Shown: positions 1 to 9,175, numbered from the stretch's first letter. The stretch: 64,000 bases of DNA from Burkholderia savannae (GCF_001524445.2 NZ_CP013417.1:1798001-1862000), one strand, 5' to 3'. The notes: generated by a model from the letters alone, not told the origin. Program-made: numbers and translations.

Positions 1-713
1 CCTGGGCGTACGGCACGACGGGCCTCGGCTACAACGTCGACAAGGCGCAGAAGATCCTCGGCAAGGTGCCGCTCGACAACTGGGACATCCTGTTCAAGCC
101 GGAGAACCTCTCGAAGCTGAAGGCGTGCGGCGTGTCGGTGCTCGACGCGCCCGACCAGATGTTCGCGGCGACGCTCCACTACATCGGCAAAGATCCGATG
201 AGCACGAACCCGGCCGACTACCAGGCCGCGATGCAGGTGCTCAAGAAGATCCGCCCGTACATCACGCAATTCAACTCGTCGGGCTACATCAACGACATGG
301 TCGGCGGCGACATCTGCTTCGCGTTCGGCTGGTCGGGCGACGTCGTGATCGCGAAGCACCGCGCGCTCGAGGCGAAGAAGCCGTACAAGGTCGAGTACTA
401 CGTGCCGAAGGGCGGCGCGCCCGTGTGGTTCGACGTGATGGCGATCCCGAAGGACGCGAAGAACAAGGACGCCGCGCTGCAATGGATCAACTACATCGAA
501 GATCCGAAGGTTCACGCGGCGATCACGAACGCGGTCTACTACCCGAGCGCGAACGCGGAAGCGCGCAAGTACGTGCGTGCGGACGTCGCGAACGATCCGG
601 CCGTCTACCCGCATCCGGACGTCGTGAAGACGCTGTTCCTGCTCAAGCCGCTGCCGCCTGAGATCCAGCGCCTGCAAACGCGTCTGTGGACCGAGCTGAA
701 ATCGGGACGTTGA
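1..713 (+). CDS. potF: Polyamine ABC transporter substrate-binding protein (PotF type), 3' part only
   Basis: The reading frame is open from base 3 to the TGA at 711-713, so the gene begins before the window and only the last ~236 residues are visible. The fragment has the C-terminal lobe of PotD/PotF periplasmic binding proteins: an AYGTTGLGYN stretch, a GGDICFAFGWSGDV segment, and the VWFDVMAIPKDAKNKDAALQWINY segment near the ligand cleft. The family binds putrescine or spermidine in the periplasm and delivers it to the permease. The potGHI-like genes directly downstream on the same strand confirm the operon. The family and context are secure; which polyamine is bound cannot be read here because the N-terminal lobe is missing. 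Confidence 0.9.
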   Translation, partial: WAYGTTGLGYNVDKAQKILGKVPLDNWDILFKPENLSKLKACGVSVLDAPDQMFAATLHYIGKDPMSTNPADYQAAMQVLKKIRPYITQFNSSGYINDMVGGDICFAFGWSGDVVIAKHRALEAKKPYKVEYYVPKGGAPVWFDVMAIPKDAKNKDAALQWINYIEDPKVHAAITNAVYYPSANAEARKYVRADVANDPAVYPHPDVVKTLFLLKPLPPEIQRLQTRLWTELKSGR

Positions 714-745
714 CGCGAACGCGCCGTATCGCAGCAACCCTTGAG

Positions 746-770
746 AAGCCCCTGGTACCCCCGGGGGCTT
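746..770 (+). terminator. Intercistronic hairpin between binding-protein and ATPase genes
   Basis: AAGCCCC (746-752) pairs with GGGGCTT (764-770) around an 11-base loop, in the 90-base gap between the potF-like and potG-like genes. Only a short T-poor tail follows, so this is more likely a partial terminator or an mRNA 3'-end stabiliser than a full stop. Such a hairpin would allow more binding protein than ATPase/permease, as is common in ABC operons; that role is inferred. Confidence 0.55.
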
Positions 771-803
771 TGTTCGTCAAACGTAGGAGCACAGCAGCAC
801 ATC

Positions 804-1964
804 ATGAATAGTCAGTCGGGCGCGGCGGTGGCGGGCGCGCCGTCCTATGGGCCGCAGACGGGCGCCGACGAGCGCGCCGAAAACTTTGTCCAGATCATCG
901 ACGTCGTCAAGAAGTTCGGCGAGACCTTCGCGGTGCGCAACGTCGAGCTGACCGTGCGAAAGGGCGAGCTGTTCGCGCTCCTCGGCAGCTCCGGGTGCGG
1001 CAAGTCCACGCTGCTGCGGATGCTCGCCGGCCTCGAGACGATCACGTCGGGCAAGATCCTGATCGACGGCGAGGACCTCGCGCAGATGCCGCCGTACAAG
1101 CGGCCCGTGAACATGATGTTCCAGTCGTACGCGCTGTTCCCGCACATGACGGTCGAGGCGAACGTCGCGTTCGGCCTCAAGCAGGAAGGCGTGCCGAAGG
1201 CCGAGCTGAAGGAGCGCGTGCGCGACGCTCTCGAGCTCGTGCAGATGGCCCGCTACGCGAGCCGCAAGCCGCACCAGCTCTCGGGCGGCCAGCAGCAGCG
1301 GGCCGCGCTCGCGCGCTCGCTCGTCAAGCGGCCGAAGCTGCTCCTGCTCGACGAGCCGATGTCGGCGCTCGACAAGCAGATCCGTCAGCGCACGCAGATC
1401 GAGCTCGTCAACATTCTCGAGAAGGTCGGCGTCACCTGCATCATGGTCACGCACGACCAGGAAGAGGCGATGACGATGGCGAGCCGCCTAGCCGTGATGA
1501 GCGAAGGCCAGATCGTGCAGATCGGCACGCCGCACGAAGTCTACGAGTATCCGAACTGCCGCTTCTCCGCCGAGTTCATCGGCTCGACGAACCTGTTCGA
1601 GGGCGTGACCGTCGAGGACGAGCCCGATCACGTGTTCATCGAATCGCCGGATCTGCCGTGCCGGCTGTACGTGAACCACGGGATCACGGGCCCGCTCGGG
1701 ATGCCTGTCACGGTGTCGGTGCGCCCGGAGCGGATCGCGCTCACGCGCAAGCCCGCCGACGGCGCGTACAACTGGGGCCACGGCGTCGTCACGAACGTCG
1801 CGTACATGGGCGGCTATTCGCTGTATCACGTGAAGCTCGATTCCGGGAAGACGGTGATCGCAAACGTGTCGAGCCTCGCGATCGCCGATCTCGATTCGCC
1901 CGCGTACGGCGACGAAATCTACGTGCGCTGGAGCGCCGCCGCCGGCGTGGTGCTGACGTCATGA
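804..1964 (+). CDS. potG: Polyamine ABC transporter ATP-binding protein
   Basis: 386-residue ABC ATPase that powers polyamine uptake at the inner membrane. Visible motifs are Walker [11 protein letters not shown]-loop MMFQSYALF, signature [14 protein letters not shown], Walker B LLLLDEP, H-loop [10 protein letters not shown], and a C-terminal TOBE region ([12 protein letters not shown]). The ATG at 804 is chosen over an in-frame upstream ATG at 741 because the extra 21 residues lie inside the intergenic hairpin; AGGAG lies at 784-788, a rather long spacing. The last four bases overlap the permease start (ATGA), which implies translational coupling. The gene order binding protein-ATPase-permease-permease is that of potFGHI. 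Confidence 0.92.
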   Translation: MNSQSGAAVAGAPSYGPQTGADERAENFVQIIDVVKKFGETFAVRNVELTVRKGELFALLGSSGCGKSTLLRMLAGLETITSGKILIDGEDLAQMPPYKRPVNMMFQSYALFPHMTVEANVAFGLKQEGVPKAELKERVRDALELVQMARYASRKPHQLSGGQQQRAALARSLVKRPKLLLLDEPMSALDKQIRQRTQIELVNILEKVGVTCIMVTHDQEEAMTMASRLAVMSEGQIVQIGTPHEVYEYPNCRFSAEFIGSTNLFEGVTVEDEPDHVFIESPDLPCRLYVNHGITGPLGMPVTVSVRPERIALTRKPADGAYNWGHGVVTNVAYMGGYSLYHVKLDSGKTVIANVSSLAIADLDSPAYGDEIYVRWSAAAGVVLTS

Positions 1965-2890
1965 ACGCGCTTTCGTCCCTGCTTGCGTGGCCGGTCAGGA
2001 AGTTCGGCCTGACGGGCAGAACGGCCGTGATCGCGGGCCCGTTCTTCTGGCTCGTGCTGTTTTTCCTCGTGCCGTTCATCCTCGTCGTGAAGATCAGCTT
2101 CGCGGAGCTGCGGCTCGGCATTCCGCCGTACACGGAGCTGACGTCGCTCGCGGACGGCGTGCTCGGCATCAAGCTGAACCTGCAGCACTACGCGTTCCTC
2201 TTCAGCGACAGCCTGTATTTCGCGACCTACGTGAATTCGGTCGTCGTCGCGGCGGTCACGACGCTGCTGTGCCTGCTGATCGGCTATCCGATGGCGTACT
2301 ACATCGCGCGCTCGAATCCGGGCACGCGCAACATCCTGATGATGGCGGTGATGCTGCCGTTCTGGACGTCGTTCCTGATCCGCGTGTACGCATGGATCGG
2401 CATCCTGAAGAACAACGGGCTGCTCAACAACTTTCTGATGTGGACGGGCCTCATCAGCACGCCGATCGAGCTGTACCGCACGAACGTCGGCGTCTACATC
2501 GGGATGGTTTATTCGTACCTGCCGTTCCTCGTGATGCCGCTCTACGCGCACCTCGTGAAGATGGACTTGCGCCTGCTCGAAGCCGCGTACGATCTCGGCG
2601 CGAAGCCGTGGAAGGCGTTCGTGCAGATCACGCTGCCGCTGTCGAGGAACGGGATCATCGCGGGCTGCCTGCTCGTGTTCATTCCCGCCGTCGGCGAATA
2701 CGTGATTCCGGAGCTGCTCGGCGGCGCGAACACGCTGATGATCGGCCGCGTGATGTGGAACGAGTTCTTCAACAACGCGGACTGGCCGATGGCGTCGGCC
2801 GTGACGTGCGCGATGGTGCTGCTGCTGCTCGTGCCGATGGCGATGTTCCAGTACTTCCAGGCGAAGGAGCAGGAGGGCCGCCGCCGATGA
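1961..2890 (+). CDS. potH: Polyamine ABC transporter permease (PotH type)
   Basis: 309-residue inner-membrane permease with about six hydrophobic helices (the first around residues 25-48, IAGPFFWLVLFFLVPFILVV). It carries the binding-protein-dependent transport EAA loop (LLEAAYDLGAKPWKAFVQITLPLS), which contacts the ATPase. The longer N-terminal half that follows the first helix (KISFAELRLGIPPYTEL) is typical of PotB/PotH rather than PotC/PotI. The start overlaps the ATPase stop by four bases, and the stop overlaps the next permease start by four bases, so the three genes are tightly coupled. Confidence 0.92.
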   Translation: MNALSSLLAWPVRKFGLTGRTAVIAGPFFWLVLFFLVPFILVVKISFAELRLGIPPYTELTSLADGVLGIKLNLQHYAFLFSDSLYFATYVNSVVVAAVTTLLCLLIGYPMAYYIARSNPGTRNILMMAVMLPFWTSFLIRVYAWIGILKNNGLLNNFLMWTGLISTPIELYRTNVGVYIGMVYSYLPFLVMPLYAHLVKMDLRLLEAAYDLGAKPWKAFVQITLPLSRNGIIAGCLLVFIPAVGEYVIPELLGGANTLMIGRVMWNEFFNNADWPMASAVTCAMVLLLLVPMAMFQYFQAKEQEGRRR

Positions 2891-3705
2891 AGCCGAATCG
2901 CTATTTGCAGGTGCTGATGCTTGCCATCGGCTTCGGCTTCCTGTACATCCCGATCGCGAGCCTCGTCGTCTATTCGTTCAACGAGTCGAAGCTCGTCACC
3001 GTCTGGTCAGGCTTCTCGACGCGCTGGTACACGGCGCTCCTCGAGGACGACGAGCTCATCGCGGCCGCGTGGCTGTCGCTGAAGATCGCGGCGATGACCG
3101 CGTTCGCTTCGGTGTTCATCGGCACGTGGGCGGGCTTCGTGCTCGCGCGGATGGGCCGCTTTCGCGGCTTCGCGCTGTACAGCGGGATGATCAACGCGCC
3201 GCTCGTGATTCCCGAGGTGATCCAGGGCATCTCGCTGCTGCTGCTGTTCATCGAGCTCGGCAAGTGGTTCGGGTGGCCCGCCGGCCGCGGGATGTTCACG
3301 ATCTGGCTCGGCCATGTGATGCTGTGCATCTCGTATGTCGCGATCATCGTGCAGTCGCGCGTGCGCGAGCTGAACCCGTCGCTCGAGGAGGCCGCGCTCG
3401 ATCTCGGCGCGACGCCGTTCAGGGTGTTCTTCTCGATCACGCTGCCGCTGATCTCGCAGGCGCTCGTGTCCGGCTGGCTGCTGTCGTTCACGCTGTCGAT
3501 CGACGACCTGGTGCTGTCCGCGTTCCTGTCGGGCCCCGGCTCGACGACGCTGCCGCTCGTCGTGTTCTCGCGCGTGCGCCTCGGCCTCAACCCCGAGATG
3601 AACGCGCTCGCGACGCTCTTCATCGTCGCGGTGACGATCGGCGTCGTGGCCGCGAACTACGTGATGCTGCGCCAGGAACGCAAGCGGATGGCCGAGGCCG
3701 CCTGA
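2887..3705 (+). CDS. potI: Polyamine ABC transporter permease (PotI type)
   Basis: 272-residue second permease of the polyamine transporter. It begins with a transmembrane helix (LQVLMLAIGFGFLYIPIASLVV) and the YSFNES motif seen in PotC/PotI proteins. The EAA loop is LEEAALDLGATPFRVFFSITLPLI, and the later segment SFTLSIDDLVLSAFLSGPGSTTLPL is also conserved in this family. It forms the heterodimeric channel with the upstream permease. The start ATG at 2887 overlaps the upstream stop (ATGA). It is the last gene of the operon: a strong terminator follows about 120 bases downstream. Confidence 0.92.
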   Translation: MKPNRYLQVLMLAIGFGFLYIPIASLVVYSFNESKLVTVWSGFSTRWYTALLEDDELIAAAWLSLKIAAMTAFASVFIGTWAGFVLARMGRFRGFALYSGMINAPLVIPEVIQGISLLLLFIELGKWFGWPAGRGMFTIWLGHVMLCISYVAIIVQSRVRELNPSLEEAALDLGATPFRVFFSITLPLISQALVSGWLLSFTLSIDDLVLSAFLSGPGSTTLPLVVFSRVRLGLNPEMNALATLFIVAVTIGVVAANYVMLRQERKRMAEAA

Positions 3706-3824
3706 CGCGCCGGCGCGCCCGCTGCGCGGATGCGGCGTGCCGGCGTGCCGCGCGCCGCCCGATGCCGGTGGCGTCGGCCTGACGGCGGTCCGGGAAGATG
3801 CCTGCGGAAAGGTCCTGAGAAAGT

Positions 3825-3856
3825 GCCCGTGCAGTGAATGCCGCACGGGCTTTTTT
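3825..3856 (+). terminator. Rho-independent terminator of the polyamine transporter operon
   Basis: GCCCGTGC (3825-3832) pairs perfectly with GCACGGGC (3843-3850) around a 10-base loop, followed by six T residues (3851-3856). The rest of the 3706-3949 gap is GC-rich with no gene that I can support. Confidence 0.9.
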
Positions 3857-3949
3857 GTCTGCGGCGCGAGCCGGCGTGGCCGCTCCTTCGTCGATCGTCG
3901 CGGGCGTGCGCCGCGAACGTCCCGCGCCGCGCGCGTTAGGTCGCGCGCG

Positions 3950-4756
3950 TCAGGCGCCGAGCGCGGCTTTCGCGAAGAGCCCGGCCGCGACGCACATGAG
4001 CGCGACGGCGAACCCCATCTGCACATGCCGGGCGGACACGAGGCGCGACACCCAGCGGCCGGCCGCCATGCCGAGCGCGGTCGTCACGGTGAACCACAGC
4101 GTGACGTCGAGCGGCGCGGGCGTGCCGCTTGCGATCGTCGCGATCACGCCGCCCGTGCCGACGAGCGCGATCACCATCAGCGACGTCGCGACGATGCCGT
4201 GCATCGTCACGTTCGTGAACTTGCGCAGCATCGGCACGATCACGAAGCCGCCGCCGACGCCGAGAAGGCCCGTCATCAGTCCCGTCAGCGCGCCCGTCGA
4301 CGCGAGCGCGATGCCGGCGGGCCACGACCAGACGAGGCGCCCCGTGCCGGGATCGATGCGGCCGACGCAGAGCGGCGAGCGGCTCTGCGCGCCCGCCGCA
4401 TGCGCGAGCGCGTGGCGCAGCAGGCGCACCGCGACGGCCAGCATCACGAGCGCGAACAGCGCGAGCAGCACGCGCTGCGGCAGCGCGTGCGCGAGCCGCA
4501 CGCCGAGCGTCGTCAGCGGCACGCCGGCCGCCGCCATCAGGAGCGCCGCGCGATAGCGGACGAGGCCGCGCCGAAAGCCCTCGAACGCGCCGAGCGCGGC
4601 GCTGCCCGCGACCGCGACGAGCGCGACGGGCGTCGCCTGCTGCATCGGCCAGCCCATTCCGACGACGAGCGCCGGCACGGCGAGAATGCCGCCGCCCGCG
4701 CCCGTCAGCCCCAGCACCGCGCCGACGATGCTGCCGAGCACCAGAGAAATCAACAT
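3950..4756 (-). CDS. TauE/SafE family anion permease of the sulfide operon
   Basis: 268-residue integral membrane protein with the two-fold TauE/SafE (DUF81) pattern: an N-terminal LVLGSIVGAVLGLTGAGGGILAVPAL segment and a related second-half segment GLMTGLLGVGGGFVIVPML, with about eight hydrophobic helices. The family moves sulfur oxyanions such as sulfite and related organosulfonates. The ATG at 4756 has GGAG about ten bases upstream. It is the third gene after a persulfide dioxygenase and an SQR-like enzyme, so it probably exports sulfite or thiosulfate made by them. The substrate is inferred from the neighbours, not from the sequence. Confidence 0.85.
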   Translation of the reverse strand: MLISLVLGSIVGAVLGLTGAGGGILAVPALVVGMGWPMQQATPVALVAVAGSAALGAFEGFRRGLVRYRAALLMAAAGVPLTTLGVRLAHALPQRVLLALFALVMLAVAVRLLRHALAHAAGAQSRSPLCVGRIDPGTGRLVWSWPAGIALASTGALTGLMTGLLGVGGGFVIVPMLRKFTNVTMHGIVATSLMVIALVGTGGVIATIASGTPAPLDVTLWFTVTTALGMAAGRWVSRLVSARHVQMGFAVALMCVAAGLFAKAALGA

Positions 4757-4795
4757 GCTGCGTCGCTCCGGTCGATGGTCATCGAAGCGCGGCCG

Positions 4796-6466
4796 TCAGC
4801 CGACGATCTCGGGCTTGGCGAGCCATTCGCGGCCCTTGAGCATTGCCTGCCAGTAGAGGGGCGGCAGCAGCCGCTCCTTGAGCAGCCACGCGAGCCGCGA
4901 CGGGCGCTTGCCGTCGATGAGCCACGCGGGGAAGGTCGGCGCGAGCTTGCCGCCGTACAGGAACTCGGCGAGCACGATCTTGCCGCGCTCGACCGTGAGC
5001 GGGCACGAGCCGTAGCCGTCGTAGGCGGCGTCGCCTTGGGCCTTGCCGAGCGCGGCGAGCACGTTGTGCGCGACGACGGGCGCCTGCTTGCGCGCGGCGG
5101 CCGCGGTTTTCGCGTTGGTCGTGTTCGTCACGTCGCCGAGCGCGAATACGTCGGCGTGGCGCTTGTGCCGCAGCGTCGCCGGATCGACGTCGACCCAGCC
5201 GGCCGCGTCGGCGAGCGGGCTCGCGCGGACGAAGTCGGGCGCTTTTTGCGGCGGCACGACGTGGATCATGTCGAATTCGCGCGTGACGGCCTCGGCGCCG
5301 CCTTCCGGCAGCGTGCGCGCGAACGTCGCGAGCTTGCGTGCGCCGTCGATCGCCGTCAGGTTGTGGCCGAAGTTCAGCGCGATATCGTAGCGCTTCACGT
5401 ATTCCATCAGCGCGGGCACGTAATCGGCGACGCCGAAGAGCGCCGCGCCCGCGTTGAAGAACTCGATGTCGATGCGCTCGAGGCGATGCGTGCGCCGCCA
5501 ATGGTCGGCCGACAGGTACATCGCCTTTTGCGGCGCGCCCGCGCACTTGATCGGCATCGGCGGCTGCGTGAAGAGCGCGCGGCGGCCGGCGAATTCGCGC
5601 ACGAGCTGCCACGTGTACGGCGCGAGGTCGTAGCGGTAGTTCGACGTGACGCCGTTCTTGCCGAGCGTCTCGGGCAGGCCGTCGATGCCGTGCCAGTCGA
5701 GCTTCAGCCCCGGGCAGACGACGAGCTGCCGGTAGCGCACGCGCCTGCAGCCGTCGAGCACGACCGTATGCGCATCGGGCTCGAACGCGGCGACGGCGGC
5801 CTTGATCCAGTGCACGCCGCGCGGCAGCACGGCCGCCATGTCGCGGGCGGTCGTCTGCGGCTGGAACACGCCCGCGCCGACCATCGTCCAGCCGGGCTGG
5901 TAGTAGTGCGTGTCGGCCGGATCGATGACGGCGACGTCGAGCGAGGGCTCGCGCGCGAGCAGGCTCGACGCGACCGCGAGCCCCGCCGCGCCCGCGCCGA
6001 CGATCACGATGTCGTGGCTCGCCTCGACCGTCTGCATGATCGCGCCCTGGCTGCGCTGCATGATCCGGCGGCCGAGCGCGGCGAGGTCGTAGCCGGCCGC
6101 GCGGCCCGCGGCGACGATGTCGTTCAGCGGCCGCAGGCCGGCCTGCGACAGCCCCCAGAGCGTCGCCGAGCGCATCCCGGTGCGGCAGTACGCGAGCACG
6201 GGCGCGCCGAGCGTGCCGAGGAGCGCGCCGAACTGTTCGCCCTGCGAATCGGTGACCTTGCCCGAATCGACGGGCAGATAGCGGACCGCGATGCCGAACG
6301 GCCTCGCGGCGGCCTCGATCTCGGCGACGGTCGGCTGGTCCGGGCCTTCGCCGTCGGGCCGGTTGCAGATGATCGTGCGAAAACCGGCTTGCGCGATCGC
6401 GGGCAGATCGCCGGCGACGAGCTGGGGGGAGACCGACAGCGTGTCGGTCAGCTTGCGGATGTCCAT
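4796..6466 (-). CDS. DUF442 phosphatase-like domain fused to sulfide:quinone oxidoreductase-like flavoprotein
   Basis: 556 residues in two parts. Residues 1-~110 are a DUF442/dual-specificity-phosphatase-like domain with the CRTG loop (LAYCRTGMRSATLW), as found in Blh-type sulfur proteins. Residues ~130-556 are an SQR-type FAD enzyme: dinucleotide-binding VIVGAGAAGLAVASSL, the HYYQPGWTMVGAG segment, and two isolated cysteines in PIKCAGAPQKAM and YGSCPLTVERGK that match the redox pair of SQR. A second FAD contact is FALGDVTN. The expected reaction is oxidation of sulfide to a persulfide with electrons passed to quinone. It sits between the dioxygenase (49-base gap) and the permease (39-base gap), so it is co-transcribed. 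The role of the fused domain is uncertain; it could act on a persulfide carrier. Confidence 0.85.
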   Translation of the reverse strand: MDIRKLTDTLSVSPQLVAGDLPAIAQAGFRTIICNRPDGEGPDQPTVAEIEAAARPFGIAVRYLPVDSGKVTDSQGEQFGALLGTLGAPVLAYCRTGMRSATLWGLSQAGLRPLNDIVAAGRAAGYDLAALGRRIMQRSQGAIMQTVEASHDIVIVGAGAAGLAVASSLLAREPSLDVAVIDPADTHYYQPGWTMVGAGVFQPQTTARDMAAVLPRGVHWIKAAVAAFEPDAHTVVLDGCRRVRYRQLVVCPGLKLDWHGIDGLPETLGKNGVTSNYRYDLAPYTWQLVREFAGRRALFTQPPMPIKCAGAPQKAMYLSADHWRRTHRLERIDIEFFNAGAALFGVADYVPALMEYVKRYDIALNFGHNLTAIDGARKLATFARTLPEGGAEAVTREFDMIHVVPPQKAPDFVRASPLADAAGWVDVDPATLRHKRHADVFALGDVTNTTNAKTAAAARKQAPVVAHNVLAALGKAQGDAAYDGYGSCPLTVERGKIVLAEFLYGGKLAPTFPAWLIDGKRPSRLAWLLKERLLPPLYWQAMLKGREWLAKPEIVG

Positions 6467-6515
6467 GGTTGGCGTGTCGTGTGTGTCGTGTCGTCGTTGG
6501 GGAAGGCGGGCAGGC

Positions 6516-7427
6516 TCAGATCGCGTCGAGCGGGATCTTCAGGTAGCGCACGCCGTTGTCCTCGGGCTCCGGCAGGCGTCCCGCGCGCATGTTGACCTGC
6601 ACCGAAGGCAGCATCAGCACCGGCATGTCGAGCGTCGCGTCGCGCGCGGTGCGCATCGCGACGAAGTCGTCTTCGGTGACGCCTTCGCGAATGTGGACGT
6701 TCTCGCTCAGCTCGTCGGCGACGGTGCTCACGTACTGCATCGCGCGGCCGTTCGGCTGGTAGTCGTGGCACATGTAGAGGCGCGTGCCGGGCGGCAGGCT
6801 CAGCACCTTGCGGATCGACCGGTAGAGCGTGCGCGCGTCGCCGCCGGGGAAGTCGCAGCGCGCGGTGCCGTAGTCGGGCATGAACAGCGTGTCGCCGACG
6901 AAGGCGGCCGCCTCGTGCGCGCCGTTTGCCTCGTGCGCCGCGCGCGCGTCGGTCACGACGTAGGTCATGCACGCGGGCGTGTGGCCCGGCGTGTGCATCG
7001 CGCGGATCGTGAGCGCGCCGAGCGCGAGCGCGTCGCCGTCGTCGAGCAGGCGGTCGAACTGGCTGCCGTCGTGCGCGAACGCGACTCCCGCGTTGAACAG
7101 CTTGCCGAACACGTGCTGCACGCGCGTCACGTGACGGCCGATCGCGATCTCGCCGCCGACGTGCGCTTTCAGGTACGGCGCGGCCGACAGATGGTCGGCG
7201 TGCACGTGCGTCTCGAGCAGCCAGCGCACGCGCGCGCCGAGCGCCTGCACGCGCGCGATCAGCTGGTCCGCGTTCGCCGTGCGCGTGCGGCCGGATTTCG
7301 GATCGTAGTCGAGCACGCTGTCGATCAGCGCGCATTCGCCGCTGCCGGGATCGAGCAGCAGGTAGCTGATGGTGCACGTCGCCGGATCGAAAAAGCCTTC
7401 GACGGTCATCATGGACGCTGTTGTCAC
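6516..7427 (-). CDS. ETHE1/Blh-type persulfide dioxygenase (metallo-beta-lactamase fold)
   Basis: 303-residue metallo-beta-lactamase-fold protein. The HVHADH metal motif lies in the WLLETHVHADHLSAAPYL segment, with further ligands in HTPGHTPACMTY, GDTLFMPDYGTARCDFPGG and MCHDYQP. The GTARCDFPGG segment is typical of ETHE1/PDO enzymes, which oxidise glutathione persulfide to sulfite. The start is taken as GTG at 7427 because AGGAGA sits six bases upstream; an internal ATG lies shortly after. It is the first gene of the minus-strand operon and lies directly behind a sigma-54 promoter match. It presumably removes the persulfide made by the downstream SQR-like protein. Confidence 0.88.
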   Translation of the reverse strand: MTTASMMTVEGFFDPATCTISYLLLDPGSGECALIDSVLDYDPKSGRTRTANADQLIARVQALGARVRWLLETHVHADHLSAAPYLKAHVGGEIAIGRHVTRVQHVFGKLFNAGVAFAHDGSQFDRLLDDGDALALGALTIRAMHTPGHTPACMTYVVTDARAAHEANGAHEAAAFVGDTLFMPDYGTARCDFPGGDARTLYRSIRKVLSLPPGTRLYMCHDYQPNGRAMQYVSTVADELSENVHIREGVTEDDFVAMRTARDATLDMPVLMLPSVQVNMRAGRLPEPEDNGVRYLKIPLDAI

Positions 7428-7470
7428 GAGGTTTCTCCTGGAGCCGAATCATCGAGTTGGCGATCATTTG

Positions 7471-7486
7471 AACAAGAACCGTGCCA
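7471..7486 (-). promoter_or_regulatory. Sigma-54 (-24/-12) promoter for the sulfide oxidation operon
   Basis: On the minus strand the sequence reads TGGCAC-GGTTC-TTGTT (7486 down to 7471), which matches the -24/-12 consensus TGGCAC-N5-TTGC/T. It ends 43 bases upstream of the dioxygenase GTG start. A sigma-54 activator gene diverges from it, which supports the call. Confidence 0.8.
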
Positions 7487-7595
7487 AGCAGATAGCATTG
7501 CCGATCGCCGCGCGCAGGTACTTGATTCAAATCGTGTTTTGCGCAGACGTCCGGCAAGGCGCGCCGCCGCCGAAGCGGCGTTCGTCGCGGTTCGC

Positions 7596-7630
7596 TGCCA
7601 TGGTTGGCAGTCTGATGGCAGAATTGGCAG
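7596..7630. promoter_or_regulatory. Repeated TGGCAG elements, candidate activator binding sites
   Basis: Three direct copies of [T/A]TGGCAG (7604-7610, 7615-7621, 7624-7630) plus an inverted TGCCA (7596-7600) lie 110-145 bases upstream of the sigma-54 promoter. That is the usual distance for an enhancer site of a sigma-54 activator. The site is proposed as the FisR upstream activating sequence by position and repetition only. Confidence 0.5.
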
Positions 7631-7668
7631 TCGACGCGGCCGTTGGCCGCGCTGCCGGAGCCCAATGC

Positions 7669-9022
7669 ATGGATCAGCACGACGTCATCCCGATCGTTCC
7701 CGCTGCGCCGCCCGACGTGGGCGCGCTCGTCTCTTACCTCGAGCAGGACCCGCAGCCGATGATCGTGCTCGATCCGTCATACCGGATACTTGCCGCGAAT
7801 ACCGCGTATCAGCGGCAATTCGGCGTTGCCGGCGAGGCGCACGTCGGGCGCCGCTGCTACCAGGTCTCGCATCACTACGACGTGCCGTGCGACCAGGCGG
7901 GCGAGCACTGCCCGATGAAGCCGGCGAGCGAATCGCGCGGCCTGAACCGCGTGCTGCACATCCATCACACGCCGCGCGGGCCCGAGCACGTCGACGTCGA
8001 GCTGCGGCCGATCTTCGACGCGCAGGGCGCGGTGATCGCATACGTCGAGCGCCTGACGACCGTGCGCAGCGCGTCGGCCAAGCCGAGCGGCGAGGGGCTC
8101 GTCGGCGGCTCGGAGGCGTTCAACGCGGCGCTGTCCGCGCTGCAGCGCGTCGCGCCGTCGATGCTGCCGGTGCTGTTGCTCGGCGAATCGGGCACCGGCA
8201 AGGAGCTGTTCGCGCGCGCTGCACGAAGCGAGCGCGCGCCCGACGGAGCCGTTCGTCGTCGTCGATTGCTCGGGGATCGCCGAGACGCTGTTCGAAAGCG
8301 AGCTGTTCGGCTATGAGAAGGGCGCGTTCACCGGCGCGACCGCGCGCAAGCCCGGCCTCGTCGAAACCGCGCAGGGCGGCACGCTGTTTCTCGACGAGAT
8401 CGGAGACGTGCCGCCGCCGATGCAGGTGAAGCTGCTGCGCCTCATCGAATCGGGGACGTTCCGGCGGGTGGGCGGCGTCGAGGTGCTGCGCGCGGATTTC
8501 CGGCTCGTCGCGGCGACTCACAAGCCGCTCAAGGAGATGATCGGCGACGGCCGGTTCCGGCAGGACCTGTACTACCGGATCAGCGCGTATCCGATTCCGC
8601 TGCCCGCCGTGCGCGAGCGCCCGGGCGACATTCCGCTCCTCGTCGATTCGATCCTGCGCCGGATCGCGGCGCTCGTGCCTGCAGCCGGGCAGCGCTTCGC
8701 GGTCGCGCCGGAAGCGCTCGCGCGGCTCGAAGCGTATGCGTGGCCGGGCAACATCCGCGAGCTGCGCAACGTGCTCGATCGCGCGTGCCTGTTCGCCGAC
8801 GACGGCGTGATTCGCGTCGAGCATCTGCCCGACGAAGTCGCGTGCGCGGGCGAAGCGCCGGCGGGGCCCGGCGCGTCGGCGACGCTGTCCGACGACGAGC
8901 TCGCGCGGATCGCGCGCGCGTTCGACGGCACGCGGCGCGCGCTCGCCGAGCGCGTCGGGATGAGCGAGCGCACGTTGTACCGGCGGCTGCGCGCGCTCGG
9001 GATCGCGACGCGGGATGCGTGA
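7669..9022 (+). pseudogene. fisR: FisR-type sulfide-responsive sigma-54 activator, frameshifted
   Basis: The N-terminal sensor (~residues 1-120) holds three cysteines, C63, C74 and C81 from the ATG at 7669. Their 11/7 spacing equals that of the sulfide-sensing cysteines known in FisR. An AAA+ sigma-54 interaction domain follows, with Walker A GESGTGKE, then in the other frame [21 protein letters not shown] and the DLYYRI segment, and a C-terminal HTH ([20 protein letters not shown]). Frame 1 runs to base 8217; homology then continues in frame 2 from CTG at 8219 to the stop at 9022. The break lies in a GC-dinucleotide run (8211-8219) and looks like loss of one GC unit or gain of one base. As written, the protein ends out of frame soon after Walker A, at 8316. 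It could be a real mutation or a sequencing error. Confidence 0.85.
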
Positions 9023-9136
9023 GACCGGCCGGTCCGCGTGCGGGCGGGGCGCAATGCGGGCGGGGCTCGTTCGCGGGGCGACGGTGGGTCGATCGCGCAT
9101 CGACGATCGTTCGGCGTGAGCGCGTGAAAGCGCGCG

Positions 9137-9175
9137 AGAACACGAGAACGCGAGAACACGAGAAAGCGAGAAAGC
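9137..9175. repeat. Short degenerate GCGAGAACAC-type repeat
   Basis: A run of GAGAA-containing units (gcgagaacacgagaac followed by a second, imperfect copy ending gagaaagcgagaaag) lies in the gap between the fisR remnant and the acylase gene. No coding function is seen. Confidence 0.6.

Noticed and set aside
995..1960. N-terminal extension of the PotH-like permease through the ATPase gene
   Set aside because: The extension is an out-of-frame shadow rich in Arg; the ATG at 1961 with ATGA overlap gives a normal permease.
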